DNA of 58,077 nt from Pseudomonadota bacterium (GCA_018240325.1 JAFEFZ010000255.1:1-58077), one strand, 5' to 3'; positions 38,593 to 49,677 are shown, counted from the first letter of the stretch. Notes: generated by a model not told the origin, from the letters alone. Numbers and translations: made by a program.

Positions 38593-39570
38593 TCAAGGAG
38601 CAGACCGAACAGCGATCGGCGCCGCGCCTCGCCCTTCGTAGGCCATGTGTATCAGCGGCTTCGCTGCGTCCAGGTCTGTCTGTGAGACCAAGGCCAGTTC
38701 CAGGTCACCGGTGCCCCAATGCCCCTGCCCGCTGACATCCCGGCCGTTGGCCGGCAGCGGCACCACCTGGGCGGGGTCGATGTGCAGATACAGCAGCAGG
38801 CGGTTCTTCTGCGGCACGACCGTGGCGAAGTTCTTCAGCCGCTTGAAGGCGGCATACAGCTTCAGCTCCTTGCGCTGCACATCGTCGCCCAGCGACAGCA
38901 CGTGCCCGTCGAGCGACGCGAGCAGTTCGCCCAGATGCGGCGGCAGCAGCGGCAACCAATCCGCGAACGATCGATCGCCCTTGCCCGGTTTGGCGACGAC
39001 AGCTTCGGTACGCTGCGCTTTCGGTGTCTTGGCCGCCTTCGCGGTCGGCGAGCGCCCGGCGTTGGCGCTGGTCGCGTTGGCCAGCTCCAACAACAGCAGG
39101 TCTTCGCCGAAGCGGCGGTAGCGGATCAGCTCGATGTTGCGATTGATCTGCTGCACCGCATGGCCGTCGTACTTGGTGAAGTCCGCCGCGATGCACACCA
39201 GCCGCGGTGCGCCCCAGTCGATGGCATCGGCCGCCGGCTTGCCCAGTTGGTCCATCACCAGCAGCTTGAACTCGGCCTGGTGGTCCATCAGCCAGTCCAG
39301 ATAGAACAAGCCCTGGTTGATGACGTTCTCGCCGACCGACCGCTTGTATTCCAGGATCACCGGGCAGTTGTTCTCGTCCATGCCCAGCGAGTCGATGCGG
39401 CCGGCGTGCGTCTTGCCCGTGGAGTACTCGGTGGCCAGGAAGCGGATGCCGAGCAGCGCCTCGAGGTTGGCTTCGATCAGCGTCTGCAGCGGCCTCTCCA
39501 GGTCGGAGGCGTCGCCCTGCATCTCGGTGGCCTTGCCTGCAGTCAGGCGGAAGAGTTTGATGTCGCTCAT
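38593..39570 (-). CDS. PD-(D/E)XK nuclease-like / DUF5655 protein
   Basis: A 325-residue protein. The N-terminal half (about 25-165) has a nuclease core: RIDSLG with Asp60 and VILEYKR with Glu74-x-Lys76, the D...ExK pattern of NucS-like restriction folds. A variable linker (about 170-205) leads to a C-terminal DUF5655 domain (COG3586, often labelled predicted transport protein without evidence). No signal peptide or membrane helix. No Shine-Dalgarno precedes the ATG; it overlaps by four bases (ATGA) the stop of an hsdM relic. A defence-related role is plausible but is an inference. Confidence 0.85.
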   Translation of the reverse strand: MSDIKLFRLTAGKATEMQGDASDLERPLQTLIEANLEALLGIRFLATEYSTGKTHAGRIDSLGMDENNCPVILEYKRSVGENVINQGLFYLDWLMDHQAEFKLLVMDQLGKPAADAIDWGAPRLVCIAADFTKYDGHAVQQINRNIELIRYRRFGEDLLLLELANATSANAGRSPTAKAAKTPKAQRTEAVVAKPGKGDRSFADWLPLLPPHLGELLASLDGHVLSLGDDVQRKELKLYAAFKRLKNFATVVPQKNRLLLYLHIDPAQVVPLPANGRDVSGQGHWGTGDLELALVSQTDLDAAKPLIHMAYEGRGAAPIAVRSAP

Positions 39571-39728
39571 GGCCGGTCCGGGTCAGCTGCGCGTTGCATC
39601 GGGGCGCTTCGCAACACCGTCAGCGGCAGGATCACCTTGCGGTGTTCGTGGCGCTTGCAGGGCCCGCGCAGCAGACCGCAGATGCTCCAGATGTCGTTGG
39701 CGATCTGGCGGTGGGTGTCGGTGCTCAT
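39567..39728 (-). pseudogene. hsdM: N-terminal relic of a type I methyltransferase subunit (hsdM)
   Basis: A 53-codon frame begins MSTDTHRQIANDIWSICGLL and continues with RGPCKRHEHRKVILPLTVLR. This is the start of the HsdM N-terminal domain (relatives read IWxxADLLRGxYKxxEYxKVILPxTVLRR). After this the match stops and the frame ends in 12 unrelated residues (SAPMQRAADPDRP). The catalytic NPPY-bearing part is gone. Its TGA overlaps the start of the DUF5655 gene, so the stub may be kept as a translated leader for that gene. Confidence 0.75.
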
Positions 39729-39799
39729 CGCGCTCTATCGACTTCCGCGAAGGTCTGCTTCGGGGTGGACGCGCTGCTCGGCGTGGCCCTGTGGGCCGG

Positions 39800-40219
39800 T
39801 CATGGGCCATCTGCAAAGGCTTGCGGCGACAGCACGCGCGACCGCATCGCGGCGTCGCGCTGAAGCGCCTTGTCACCGGTGACGAGCAACAAGTCCGGCT
39901 TGGCGGCGAGCAGGTCCCACAGAAGTTGATCGCCAGCGTCCGGCGCCGGCGATCCAGCGCCCGGCGCCGGAACGATCGCGTGCTGCGCGATGTCGGTCAG
40001 CAGCGTCTCGACCTCCGTCACCGTCAGCCCATGCAGCTTGCGCAGGCCGGGGCGCACCAGCACCGTCCGGTACTCGGCCAGCAGCACTTCGGATACGACG
40101 AACGGGAAGGCGGCTGCCAGCATGCCGTCGAGGATGCGCGCGACAGGGGACGCGGCGTTGCCGGTCAGCAGCCCGGCAACCACCACGTTGGTGTCGACGA
40201 TGACGGCCTGACGGCTCAC
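39800..40219 (-). CDS. PIN-domain toxin, putative TA system
   Basis: A 139-residue PIN-fold ribonuclease of the PIN_3/putative-toxin group. Acidic residues fit: Asp9 (VIVDTN), Glu49 (LLAEYR), Asp94 and Asp97 (PDAGDQLLWDL), and Asp116 (VTGDKAL). It starts with GTG at 40219, overlapping the antitoxin stop (GTGA), the normal arrangement for such pairs. RNA target is unknown. It sits in a short accessory patch with the hsdM relic and the nuclease-like gene. Confidence 0.88.
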   Translation of the reverse strand: MSRQAVIVDTNVVVAGLLTGNAASPVARILDGMLAAAFPFVVSEVLLAEYRTVLVRPGLRKLHGLTVTEVETLLTDIAQHAIVPAPGAGSPAPDAGDQLLWDLLAAKPDLLLVTGDKALQRDAAMRSRVLSPQAFADGP

Positions 40220-40455
40220 GACTTGCGCCGCACCGCCTGCACATGCTCCTGCGCCACTGCAAGCGCCTGGTCGTCGGGGAGCTTGCCGTGGGCACGCGCG
40301 CGACGCACCAGATCACGCGCGTCGGCGCGCGACTTGATGCCGTAGAAGTCCAGGCTTTCGTCGATCAGTTGCCCGATCGTCTTGTCGCGCTGCACGGCGG
40401 CTTCCTTCAGCGCCTTGTAGCGAGCCTCGGACAGGGTGATGGTCAGGCGGCTCAT
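40216..40455 (-). CDS. Ribbon-helix-helix antitoxin
   Basis: A 79-residue protein. The N-terminal SRLTITLSEARYKALKEAAVQRDKTIGQLIDESLDFYG is a ribbon-helix-helix DNA-binding unit with beta strand LTITLS and two helices; the basic tail (about 45-79) would wrap the toxin. GAGG lies 10 nt before the ATG. It overlaps the PIN toxin by four bases. It probably represses its own promoter: an inverted repeat lies just upstream. Confidence 0.88.
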   Translation of the reverse strand: MSRLTITLSEARYKALKEAAVQRDKTIGQLIDESLDFYGIKSRADARDLVRRARAHGKLPDDQALAVAQEHVQAVRRKS

Positions 40456-40754
40456 CAGGGCCTCGCATTGATGCTTTGACACCAATATGCTAACCCGCCA
40501 ACTCGTGCAGGCCGAATCGGGCCCGGCCCCGTCTGCAGGGGCGGCTTGGGCCGCTTCAGGAGATCCGGCAAGGCTGACCCGCGCCTTGGCATCTGACCCA
40601 CGGCCATCACGTGTCCGACCGGGCCGGGGTTGAGCCGACGCAACCGCATCGGCCGAACAGCGGGCCGCGGAGAAGGTCTGGACAACGACCGCAGCCGCTG
40701 CACTGCGGCCGACCGCCGCGGAGAATTGGCGACAGCAACGGCCGCGACGACCGC
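40456..40754. other. Non-coding gap between the TA pair and argJ
   Basis: No convincing gene in these 299 bases. The TA end is locally AT-rich: TTGATG (40468-40473), 6 nt, CACCAA (40480-40485) form an imperfect inverted repeat that could be the antitoxin operator. The remainder is GC-rich, with a CCGCAG/CTGCGG pair near 40690-40710. An 82-codon open frame here has no family resemblance. Confidence 0.5.
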
Positions 40755-41984
40755 TCAGCTGCGGTAGTCGGCGTTGATGCGCACGTAGTCGTACGACAGG
40801 TCGCAGGTCCAGACCGACGCGCTCGCCGCGCCGCGGTGCAGATCGACGCGCACCGTGATCTCGGGCTGCTTCATCACGCGCTGGCCCTGCTCTTCGGCAT
40901 AGGCCGGGTGGCGGCCGCCGCGCGTGGCCACGTGCACGTCGTCGAGGAACAGGTCGATCAGCGTTTGGTCCAGATCGGCGATGCCGGCGTAGCCGACCGC
41001 CGCCAGGATGCGGCCGAGGTTCGGGTCGCTGGCGAAGAAGGCCGTCTTGACCAGCGGCGAGTGCGCGATCGCGTAGGCGACCTGGCGGCATTCGGCGGCG
41101 TCGCGGCCGCCGTCGACCTGCACCGTGATGAACTTGGTGGCGCCCTCGCCGTCGCGCACGATCGCCTGCGCCAGTTGCTGCGCGACTTCGGTCAGCGCGG
41201 CGCGCAGCGCAGCGCCTTCGCCGCCGGCCAGTTGCGTGACCGGCGCGTTGCCCGCCTGGTGGGTGGCGATCAGCACGAAGGAGTCGTTGGTCGAGGTGTC
41301 GCCGTCGATCGTGATGCGGTTGAACGACGCGTCGGCCAACTCGCGCACCAGCGGCTGCAGCAGTTCCGGCGCGATCGCCGCGTCGGTGGCGACGAAGCCC
41401 AGCATCGTCGCCATGTTCGGCCGGATCATGCCGGCGCCCTTGGCGACGCCGGTGACGGTGACGGTGCGCCCGCCGATCGCGAGCCGCCGCGACGCCGCCT
41501 TGGGCACCGTGTCGGTGGTCATGATCGCTTCGGCGGCCAGCGCCCAGCCGTCGGCGCGCGCGTCGGCCAGCGCTGCCGGCAGCGCCGCCTCGATGCGCTC
41601 GTGCGGCAGCGTCTCCATGATCACGCCGGTGGAAAAGGGCAGCACCTGCCACGGCGCGATGCCCAGCCGCGCAGCCAGCGCCACGCAGGTCGCGCGCGCA
41701 CGCGCGAGGCCGTCCTCGCCGGTGCCGGCGTTGGCGTTGCCGGTGTTGACCAGCAGCGCGCGGATGCCCTGGCCCGCGCCCAGGTGCTCGCGGCACAGCA
41801 GCACCGGCGCCGCGCAGAAGCGGTTGGCGGTGAACACGCCGGCGACGCTCGCGCCTTCGGCCAGCCGCAGCACCGCCAGGTCGCGGCGGCCGGCCTTGCG
41901 GATGCCGGCCATCGCGGTGCCGATCTCGACGCCGGCCACCGGGTGCAGCGCGGCCGGGTCCGGCGCAGTCAGGTTCACAGGCAT
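40755..41984 (-). CDS. argJ: Bifunctional glutamate N-acetyltransferase/ornithine acetyltransferase
   Basis: A 409-residue ArgJ that recycles the acetyl group in arginine synthesis and, when bifunctional, also makes N-acetylglutamate. The self-cleavage site NMATMLGF (cut Ala-Thr, the Thr becoming the nucleophile) is near residue 190; upstream GVAKGAGMI and downstream [11 protein letters not shown] and the end [12 protein letters not shown] are family hallmarks. Full length. It follows secA on the same strand with a 13-bp gap and has no clear ribosome site, so it may be read with secA. Confidence 0.97.
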   Translation of the reverse strand: MPVNLTAPDPAALHPVAGVEIGTAMAGIRKAGRRDLAVLRLAEGASVAGVFTANRFCAAPVLLCREHLGAGQGIRALLVNTGNANAGTGEDGLARARATCVALAARLGIAPWQVLPFSTGVIMETLPHERIEAALPAALADARADGWALAAEAIMTTDTVPKAASRRLAIGGRTVTVTGVAKGAGMIRPNMATMLGFVATDAAIAPELLQPLVRELADASFNRITIDGDTSTNDSFVLIATHQAGNAPVTQLAGGEGAALRAALTEVAQQLAQAIVRDGEGATKFITVQVDGGRDAAECRQVAYAIAHSPLVKTAFFASDPNLGRILAAVGYAGIADLDQTLIDLFLDDVHVATRGGRHPAYAEEQGQRVMKQPEITVRVDLHRGAASASVWTCDLSYDYVRINADYRS

Positions 41985-41997
41985 GGGGGCTCCCGCT

Positions 41998-44754
<2,757 letters not shown>

Positions 44755-44902
44755 GGGTCGTCCGGGTCGGTGGGGCGGCGGCGCTCGTCAGGTGTGCCCG
44801 GGAAGGGCAGCTTCGGCTTGTGTGCCGACGCGCAGTGCCGCCGCAGGCCAGCCGCAGCCCGGCTGGGGGCTGCCGCGCCCCGTCGATTCGCGAGGATCGG
44901 CG

Positions 44903-44910
44903 AGTTTAGC
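44903..44910 (-). promoter_or_regulatory. Extended -10 (TGC-TAAACT type) for secA
   Basis: TGCTAAACT on the minus strand (44911-44903) is an extended -10. The start would be near 44896, giving a leader of about 143 nt before the ATG at 44754. Confidence 0.45.
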
Positions 44911-44962
44911 ATCCGCCCCCGGCCCGCCCGGGGCGCGGGCAGGCACCGGTACGGCGCCGCGC

Positions 44963-44974
44963 TAGACTGCGCCG
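44963..44974 (+). promoter_or_regulatory. Putative leaderless promoter -10 (TAGACT) for the DciA-like gene
   Basis: TAGACT (44963-44968), GCGCCG, then ATG at 44975; the expected start site is the A of ATG. No Shine-Dalgarno is present. Confidence 0.45.
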
Positions 44975-45313
44975 ATGGCCGAAACCCGAGGCGTGACTCC
45001 CGGCGGCGTGCTGCGCATGGACGGCGCGCTCGGCAGCAGCGCGCCCCTGGCGCGGCTGCTGCAGCGGCTGGAAGAATCCCGCGCGCGGCTGGCGGCGATC
45101 CGCGATCAACTGCCGCAGCCGCTGCGCGCGCAGGTGCGCGCGGGCCCTCTGGACGACGACGGCTGGACGCTGCTCGTGCCCAGCGGCGCCGCGGCGGCCA
45201 AGCTGCGCCAGTTGCAGCCGCTGCTGCTGCAGGCGCTGCGCACGCAGGGAATGCTCACGACAGCGTTGCGGGTGCGGGTGCAGCAGCCGCCGCTGGGCCC
45301 GAAGAGTCCGTAG
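44975..45313 (+). CDS. DUF721 family protein, DciA-like
   Basis: A 112-residue protein of the DUF721 group, whose member DciA helps load the replicative helicase. A helical lead-in (PLARLLQRLEESRARLAAIRDQLPQPLRAQVRAGPLDD) is followed by a KH-like beta pattern (GWTLLVPSGAAAAKLRQLQPLLLQAL) typical of the family. Placement opposite secA is common in proteobacteria. It has no disordered N-terminal arm, so whether it acts as DciA is uncertain. Ends 4 bp from the tRNA gene, convergent. Confidence 0.8.
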   Translation: MAETRGVTPGGVLRMDGALGSSAPLARLLQRLEESRARLAAIRDQLPQPLRAQVRAGPLDDDGWTLLVPSGAAAAKLRQLQPLLLQALRTQGMLTTALRVRVQQPPLGPKSP

Positions 45314-45317
45314 CCGA

Positions 45318-45393
45318 TGGTGCCGGCTGTCAGAGTCGAACTGACGACCTTCCGCTTACAAGGCGGGTGCTCTACCAACTGAGCTAAGCCGGC
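45318..45393 (-). tRNA. tRNA-Thr (anticodon UGU)
   Basis: 76 nt including encoded CCA. Acceptor GCCGGCT pairs with AGCCGGC; the D arm has AGCTCAGTTGGTAGAGC; the anticodon loop is CTTGTAA with TGT as anticodon; the T arm has GGTTCGA-like AGTTCGACT. It decodes ACA and ACG/ACU by wobble. Located between the DciA-like gene and sspB. No integrase or duplicated 3' end is seen near it. Confidence 0.97.
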
Positions 45394-45418
45394 TCTGAGG
45401 CGGGAATTCTAGGCGGCG

Positions 45419-45946
45419 CTACTTGACGCGCTTGAGCGCCGGCCGCGCACCGGCCGCGCCTGCAGCCCCGGGCGGCGGATCTTCCGGCTCCGGCGGCTCC
45501 TGCGGTTCGCCGCCCCGGTCGTCAGCCGGCGCCTCCGAACTCGCCAGGCGCAGGCCCGCCGGCGCAGCGGCGGATTCGTCGCCGTCGTCGGGGGCGGACG
45601 CGGCCTCGGGCATCGGCACCGGAAAGGCCATGCCCTGGCCGTTCTCGCGTGCGTAGATCGCGACTACGTGGTCCACCGGCACGACGATGTCGCGCGCGAC
45701 CCCGCCGAAGCGCGCCTTGAACTCGATGAACTCGTTGCCCAGCTTCAGCGCGGTGGTCGCCTCGAAGCCGACGTTGAGCACGATCTCGTGGTTCTTCACG
45801 TAGGCGAGCGGCACCTGCACGCTCGCGTCCACGTACACCGCGATGTACGGCGTGAAGCCGTTGTCGGTGCACCAGTCGTGCAGCGCGCGGATCAGGTACG
45901 GGCGCGTCGAACTGCCCTGTCCGTCGGGGGCGGCGGGCTTGGTCAT
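45419..45946 (-). CDS. sspB: ClpXP protease specificity-enhancing factor SspB
   Basis: A 175-residue adaptor that brings ssrA-tagged proteins to ClpXP. The folded domain (about 14-118: RPYLIRALHDWCTDNGFTPYIAVYVD, HEIVLNVGFEATTALKLGNEFIEFKARFGG) is followed by an acidic, Pro-rich flexible linker and the ClpX-binding tail RPALKRVK at the very end, close to the E. coli RPALRVVK. So both functional ends are kept. Follows sspA with a 30-bp gap, typical operon. Confidence 0.96.
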   Translation of the reverse strand: MTKPAAPDGQGSSTRPYLIRALHDWCTDNGFTPYIAVYVDASVQVPLAYVKNHEIVLNVGFEATTALKLGNEFIEFKARFGGVARDIVVPVDHVVAIYARENGQGMAFPVPMPEAASAPDDGDESAAAPAGLRLASSEAPADDRGGEPQEPPEPEDPPPGAAGAAGARPALKRVK

Positions 45947-45976
45947 CGGATGCGGCCGGCAGCAGCGGGCGACGCC

Positions 45977-46588
45977 CTATTTGCGCATCACCTTTTCGGA
46001 GGGCGTCAGCGCTTCGATGTAGGCGGGGCGCGAGAAGATGCGCTCGGCGTACTTCAGCAGCGGCAGCGCGTTCTTCGACAGGTCGATGCCGTAGTAGTCG
46101 AGCCGCCACAGCAGCGGTGCGATCGCCACGTCGAGCATGCTGAAGTCGTCGCCGAGCATGTACTTGTTCTTCGTGAAGATCGGCGCGAGCATCGTCAGCC
46201 GGTCGCGGATCTGCTCGCGCGCCTTCTCGATCTGGCGCTCGGTGGCCTTCACGCCGCGGCCCTCGAGCAGGTTGACCTGCGAGAACAGCTCCTTCTCGAA
46301 GTTGTGCAGGAACAGCCGCACCCGTGCGCGCGCCACCGGGTCGCCGGGCATCAGCTGCGGGTGGGGGAAGCGCTCGTCGATGTACTCGTTGATGATGTGC
46401 GACTCGTACAGGATCAGGTCGCGCTCGACCAGGATCGGCACCTCGTTGTACGGGTTCATCACCGCGATGTCCTCGGGCTTCGCGAACAGGTCGACGTCGC
46501 GGATCTCGAAGTCCATGCCCTTCTCGAACAGGACGAAGCGGCAGCGGTGCGAGTACGGGTCGGTGGTTCCGGAATACAGCACCATCAT
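45977..46588 (-). CDS. sspA: Stringent starvation protein A
   Basis: A 203-residue GST-fold protein that binds RNA polymerase and affects stress transcription; it has lost GST chemistry. MVLYSGTTDPYSHRCRFVLFEKGMDFE and YNEVPILVERDLILYESHIINEYIDERFPHPQLMPGDP are signature blocks. AGGAG is 9 nt before the ATG. Located after petC with 127 bp between and before sspB. Confidence 0.96.
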   Translation of the reverse strand: MMVLYSGTTDPYSHRCRFVLFEKGMDFEIRDVDLFAKPEDIAVMNPYNEVPILVERDLILYESHIINEYIDERFPHPQLMPGDPVARARVRLFLHNFEKELFSQVNLLEGRGVKATERQIEKAREQIRDRLTMLAPIFTKNKYMLGDDFSMLDVAIAPLLWRLDYYGIDLSKNALPLLKYAERIFSRPAYIEALTPSEKVMRK

Positions 46589-46676
46589 CGGCGGGGCTCC
46601 TGGGCAGCGGCGCAGGCCGCCGCCGTGCTGGGGGTCGGGAAGCGGCGGGCCGGGGCGCCGAAGAACGGGCCCGGCT

Positions 46677-46699
46677 GCGCGGCGCGGCGGGCGCCGCGC
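46677..46699 (-). terminator. Perfect 9-bp hairpin between petC and sspA
   Basis: GCGCGGCGC, loop GGCGG, GCGCCGCGC. It lies 17 bp after the petC stop. There is no T-run, so it may be an mRNA-stabilising or partial terminator element between pet and ssp genes. Confidence 0.4.
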
Positions 46700-46715
46700 A
46701 CCGTGGGGAAGACGA

Positions 46716-47486
46716 CTACTTGATGACCTTCCAGTACGCCTTGTTCAGGCGCCAGGCGATCACCGTGAACACGGCCAGGAACAGCATCACGAACACGCCG
46801 ATGCGCACGCGCGTGGCGCGGTTCGGCTCGGCCATCCACTGCATGAAGGCGACCAGATCGGCCGTCGCCTCGTTGTACTGCGCCGGCGTCATCGTGCCCG
46901 GAGTCTGCAGCTCCAACCCCTTGAACACGCGCACCGTCTTCGCCGGGTCGTGCGGATCCTTCTCCTCGGCGAACACGGCCCGCTGCTGGCCCTGCAGCTC
47001 CCACATCGCGTGCGGCATCGCCACGCTCGGGAACACGGTGTTGTTCCAGCCGGTACCGGTCGAGTCGTCGCGGTAGAACCCGCGCATGTAGGTGTAGAGG
47101 TAGTCGGCACCGCTGCCGGCGCCGCTGGCGCGCGAGCGGGCGACCACGGTCAGGTCGGGCGGCACCACGCCGAACCAGGCCTTGGCCTGCACCGGGTTCA
47201 TCGTCACCGTCATCAGGTCGCCGACCTTCTTGTTCCCGAAAATCAGGTTGTCGCGGATCTGGTCGTCGCTCAGGCCGATGTCGCGCATGCGGTTGAAGCG
47301 CATGTAGCCGGCCGCATGGCAGTTCAGGCAGTAGTTGACGAACAGCTTGGCGCCGTTCTGCAGCGCGGGCAGGCTCTTCGCACGGTCGGCCGGGAAGCGG
47401 TCGAGCACCAGTTCCCCACCGGAGGCGAACGACGAGGTGGCGGCACCGACGGCCAGCAGCAGCGCGAGCAGGATCTTCTTCGTCAT
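46716..47486 (-). CDS. petC: Cytochrome c1 of the bc1 complex
   Basis: A 256-residue membrane-anchored c-type cytochrome. Signal peptide MTKKILLALLLAVGAATSSFA, haem motif CLNCH near residue 53, PPDLTVVARSR, the axial-Met region (FPSVAMPHAMWELQG), and a C-terminal anchor (IGVFVMLFLAVFTVIAWRLNKAYWKVIK). It passes electrons from the Rieske protein to soluble cytochromes. GGAG 9 nt before the ATG. Third gene of petABC. Confidence 0.97.
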   Translation of the reverse strand: MTKKILLALLLAVGAATSSFASGGELVLDRFPADRAKSLPALQNGAKLFVNYCLNCHAAGYMRFNRMRDIGLSDDQIRDNLIFGNKKVGDLMTVTMNPVQAKAWFGVVPPDLTVVARSRASGAGSGADYLYTYMRGFYRDDSTGTGWNNTVFPSVAMPHAMWELQGQQRAVFAEEKDPHDPAKTVRVFKGLELQTPGTMTPAQYNEATADLVAFMQWMAEPNRATRVRIGVFVMLFLAVFTVIAWRLNKAYWKVIK

Positions 47487-47508
47487 GAGGGGTCTCCGTC
47501 GCCTGCGT

Positions 47509-48915
47509 TCAGTGGGGGCGGAAAGTCACGCGGTCGGGCACCGGCTTGAAGCTGCCGATCCGGCTCCACCACGGCATCAACAGGAAGAAGCCGAAGTAGA
47601 ACAGCGTGCCGATCTGCGACACCAGCGTGCCCACCGGCGACGGCGGGTTGATGCCCAGGTAGCCCAGCACCAGGAAATTGACGATGAACAAGCCGTACAG
47701 CCACTTGTTCCAGCCCGGCCGGTAGCGGATCGACTTGACGGGGCTGCGGTCGAGCCAGGGCAGCGGGAACAGGATCATCACCGCCAGGCCCATCACCACC
47801 ACGCCCCAGAACTTGGCGTCGAAGACCTTCAGCAGCGCCGCCGCGACCAGCGCCGCCACGAGCGGCGCCCATTTCCAGATGCCCTTGAAGCCGCCGAACA
47901 GCGTACCGACCACGCCGCCGATCGCGACGATCGCCACCAGCACCGTGACCATGTCGTCGGTGACGGCCCGCAGCATCGAGTAGTACGGCGTGAAGTACCA
48001 CACCGGTGCGATGTGCGCCGGCGTCTGCAGCGGATCGGCCGGGATGAAGTTGTTGTATTCGAGGAAGTAGCCGCCCATCTCCGGCGCGAAGAACACGACG
48101 GCGAAGAACAGGATCAGGAACACGGCCACACCGACGATGTCGTGCACCGTGTAGTACGGGTGGAACGGGATGCCGTCGAGCGGGATGCCGGTGGCCGGAT
48201 CCTTCTTGGCCTTGATTTCGACGCCGTCGGGGTTGTTGGAGCCGACGTCGTGCAGCGCCAGCAGGTGCGCGACCACCAGCCCGATCAGCACCAGCGGCAC
48301 CGCGATCACGTGGAACGCGAAGAAGCGGTTCAGCGTCGCGTCGCCGACCACGTAGTCGCCGCGGATCAGGATCGACAGGTCCGGCCCGATGAAGGGGATC
48401 GCCGAGAACAGGTTGATGATCACCTGCGCGCCCCAGAACGACATCTGGCCCCAGGGCAGCAGGTAGCCCATGAAGGCTTCGCCCATCAGCGCCAGGAAGA
48501 TCGCGCAGCCGAAGATCCAGACCAGTTCGCGCGGCGCGCGGTAGCTGCCGTAGATCAGACCGCGCCACATGTGCAGGTAGACGACGATGAAGAACGCGCT
48601 CGCCCCGGTGGAGTGCATGTAGCGGATCAGCCAGCCGTAGGGCACGTCGCGCATGATGTACTCGACCGATGCGAACGCCAGGTTCGCGTCGGGCTTGTAG
48701 TGCATCGTCAGGAAGATGCCGGTGATGATCTGGATCGCCAGCACCAGGATCGCCAGCGAGCCGAAGAAGTACCAGGCGTTGAAGTTCTTCGGAGCGTAGT
48801 ACTCCGACATGTGCTTCTTGTACTCTTCGAACAGCGTCGGGAACCGGTTCTCGAGCCAGACGGTCGAGCGCGTCAGTGCCGATGCGCCCTCGGGCGCCTC
48901 CTTGAGTTCAGCCAT
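47509..48915 (-). CDS. petB: Cytochrome b of the bc1 complex
   Basis: A 468-residue quinol-oxidising membrane subunit. Eight helices, with haem-ligand histidines in MHYKPD-flanked helix II (YMHSTGASAFFIVVYLHMWRG) and helix IV (FHVIAVPLVLIGLVVAHLLALH), Qo-site PEW variant region near YFTPYYSMLRA, and long C-terminal extension usual for betaproteobacteria. AGGAA lies 11 nt before the ATG. Between petA and petC with short gaps (35 and 22 bp). Confidence 0.97.
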   Translation of the reverse strand: MAELKEAPEGASALTRSTVWLENRFPTLFEEYKKHMSEYYAPKNFNAWYFFGSLAILVLAIQIITGIFLTMHYKPDANLAFASVEYIMRDVPYGWLIRYMHSTGASAFFIVVYLHMWRGLIYGSYRAPRELVWIFGCAIFLALMGEAFMGYLLPWGQMSFWGAQVIINLFSAIPFIGPDLSILIRGDYVVGDATLNRFFAFHVIAVPLVLIGLVVAHLLALHDVGSNNPDGVEIKAKKDPATGIPLDGIPFHPYYTVHDIVGVAVFLILFFAVVFFAPEMGGYFLEYNNFIPADPLQTPAHIAPVWYFTPYYSMLRAVTDDMVTVLVAIVAIGGVVGTLFGGFKGIWKWAPLVAALVAAALLKVFDAKFWGVVVMGLAVMILFPLPWLDRSPVKSIRYRPGWNKWLYGLFIVNFLVLGYLGINPPSPVGTLVSQIGTLFYFGFFLLMPWWSRIGSFKPVPDRVTFRPH

Positions 48916-48950
48916 GGCTCATTGTTCCTGGATGACGAGTCGCGCCGGAC

Positions 48951-49550
48951 TCAGGCCTTCTTGTCTTCGCCGATCAGCACCACGGTGTCCGACAAGTACA
49001 TGTACGGCGGCACCTCGAGGTTGTCGGGCGCGGGCTTGTTCTTGAACACCCGCCCGGCCATGTCGAAGGTCGAGCCGTGGCACGGGCACAGGAAGCCGCC
49101 CGGCCAGTCGTCGGGCAGCGACGGCTGCGGGCCCGGCGTGAAGCGGTCCACCGGCGAGCAGCCCAGGTGCGAGCAGATGCCCACGCAGACCAGGTACTCC
49201 GGCTTGATCGACCGCCACTCGTTGCGCGCGTACTCGGGCGTCAGCTCCGACGGGTTGCGCTTGGAGAAGGGATCGGCCAGCTGCGAGTCGAGCTTGGGCA
49301 GCGTCGCCAGCTCGGCCTCGGTGCGCCGCACCACCCACACCGGCTTGCCGCGCCACTCGACGGTCATCTTCTCGCCGGGTTTCAGGCCGCTGATGTCGAC
49401 CTGCACCGGGGCACCCGCCGCCCTGGCGCGCTCCGACGGGGCGAAGCTGGCCACGAAGGGCACCGCGAGGGCTGCGCCGCCGACGGCCCCCGCTCCACAC
49501 GTAATGGCGATCCAGGTACGGCGTTCCTGGTCGATGCTGGCGTCACTCAT
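48951..49550 (-). CDS. petA: Rieske Fe-S subunit of the bc1 complex
   Basis: A 199-residue 2Fe-2S protein. A Tat-like N-terminal anchor with twin Arg ([23 protein letters not shown]) and the two cluster-binding boxes CSHLGCSP and CPCHGSTFD. The start at 49550 is favoured: GAGGA is 6 nt upstream, and this ribosome site would lie inside the five codons added by the next in-frame ATG (49565). First of petABC. The TatABC genes at the other end of the window would insert it. Confidence 0.97.
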   Translation of the reverse strand: MSDASIDQERRTWIAITCGAGAVGGAALAVPFVASFAPSERARAAGAPVQVDISGLKPGEKMTVEWRGKPVWVVRRTEAELATLPKLDSQLADPFSKRNPSELTPEYARNEWRSIKPEYLVCVGICSHLGCSPVDRFTPGPQPSLPDDWPGGFLCPCHGSTFDMAGRVFKNKPAPDNLEVPPYMYLSDTVVLIGEDKKA

Positions 49551-49677
49551 GCTTTCCTCGGGCAAACGGCAGGGCTCATCGCGCGACCGGCTCCGGTTCG
49601 GCCGGGGCCGCCCGGACCCGCGGCCCGCAGGCTGCTGGCAGCCCGCCGGCCATCGGAACGTGCAATTTCAGCGGTCG

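Noticed and set aside
38566-38593. ATGCCG/CGGCAT pair as a terminator between ugpQ and the DUF5655 gene
   Set aside because: Only 6 bp with a 16-nt loop, overlapping a stop codon and without a T-run.
40455-40703. 82-codon frame before the antitoxin
   Set aside because: It lacks a ribosome site, has no recognisable domain and covers the likely promoter/operator region.
44755-44902. secM-like arrest peptide upstream of secA
   Set aside because: The leader has no secreted short frame with an arrest-like end; the divergent DUF721 gene occupies the other side.
45318-45393. tRNA-Thr as an integration site
   Set aside because: No integrase gene, no repeated tRNA 3' end and only core genes are found around it.
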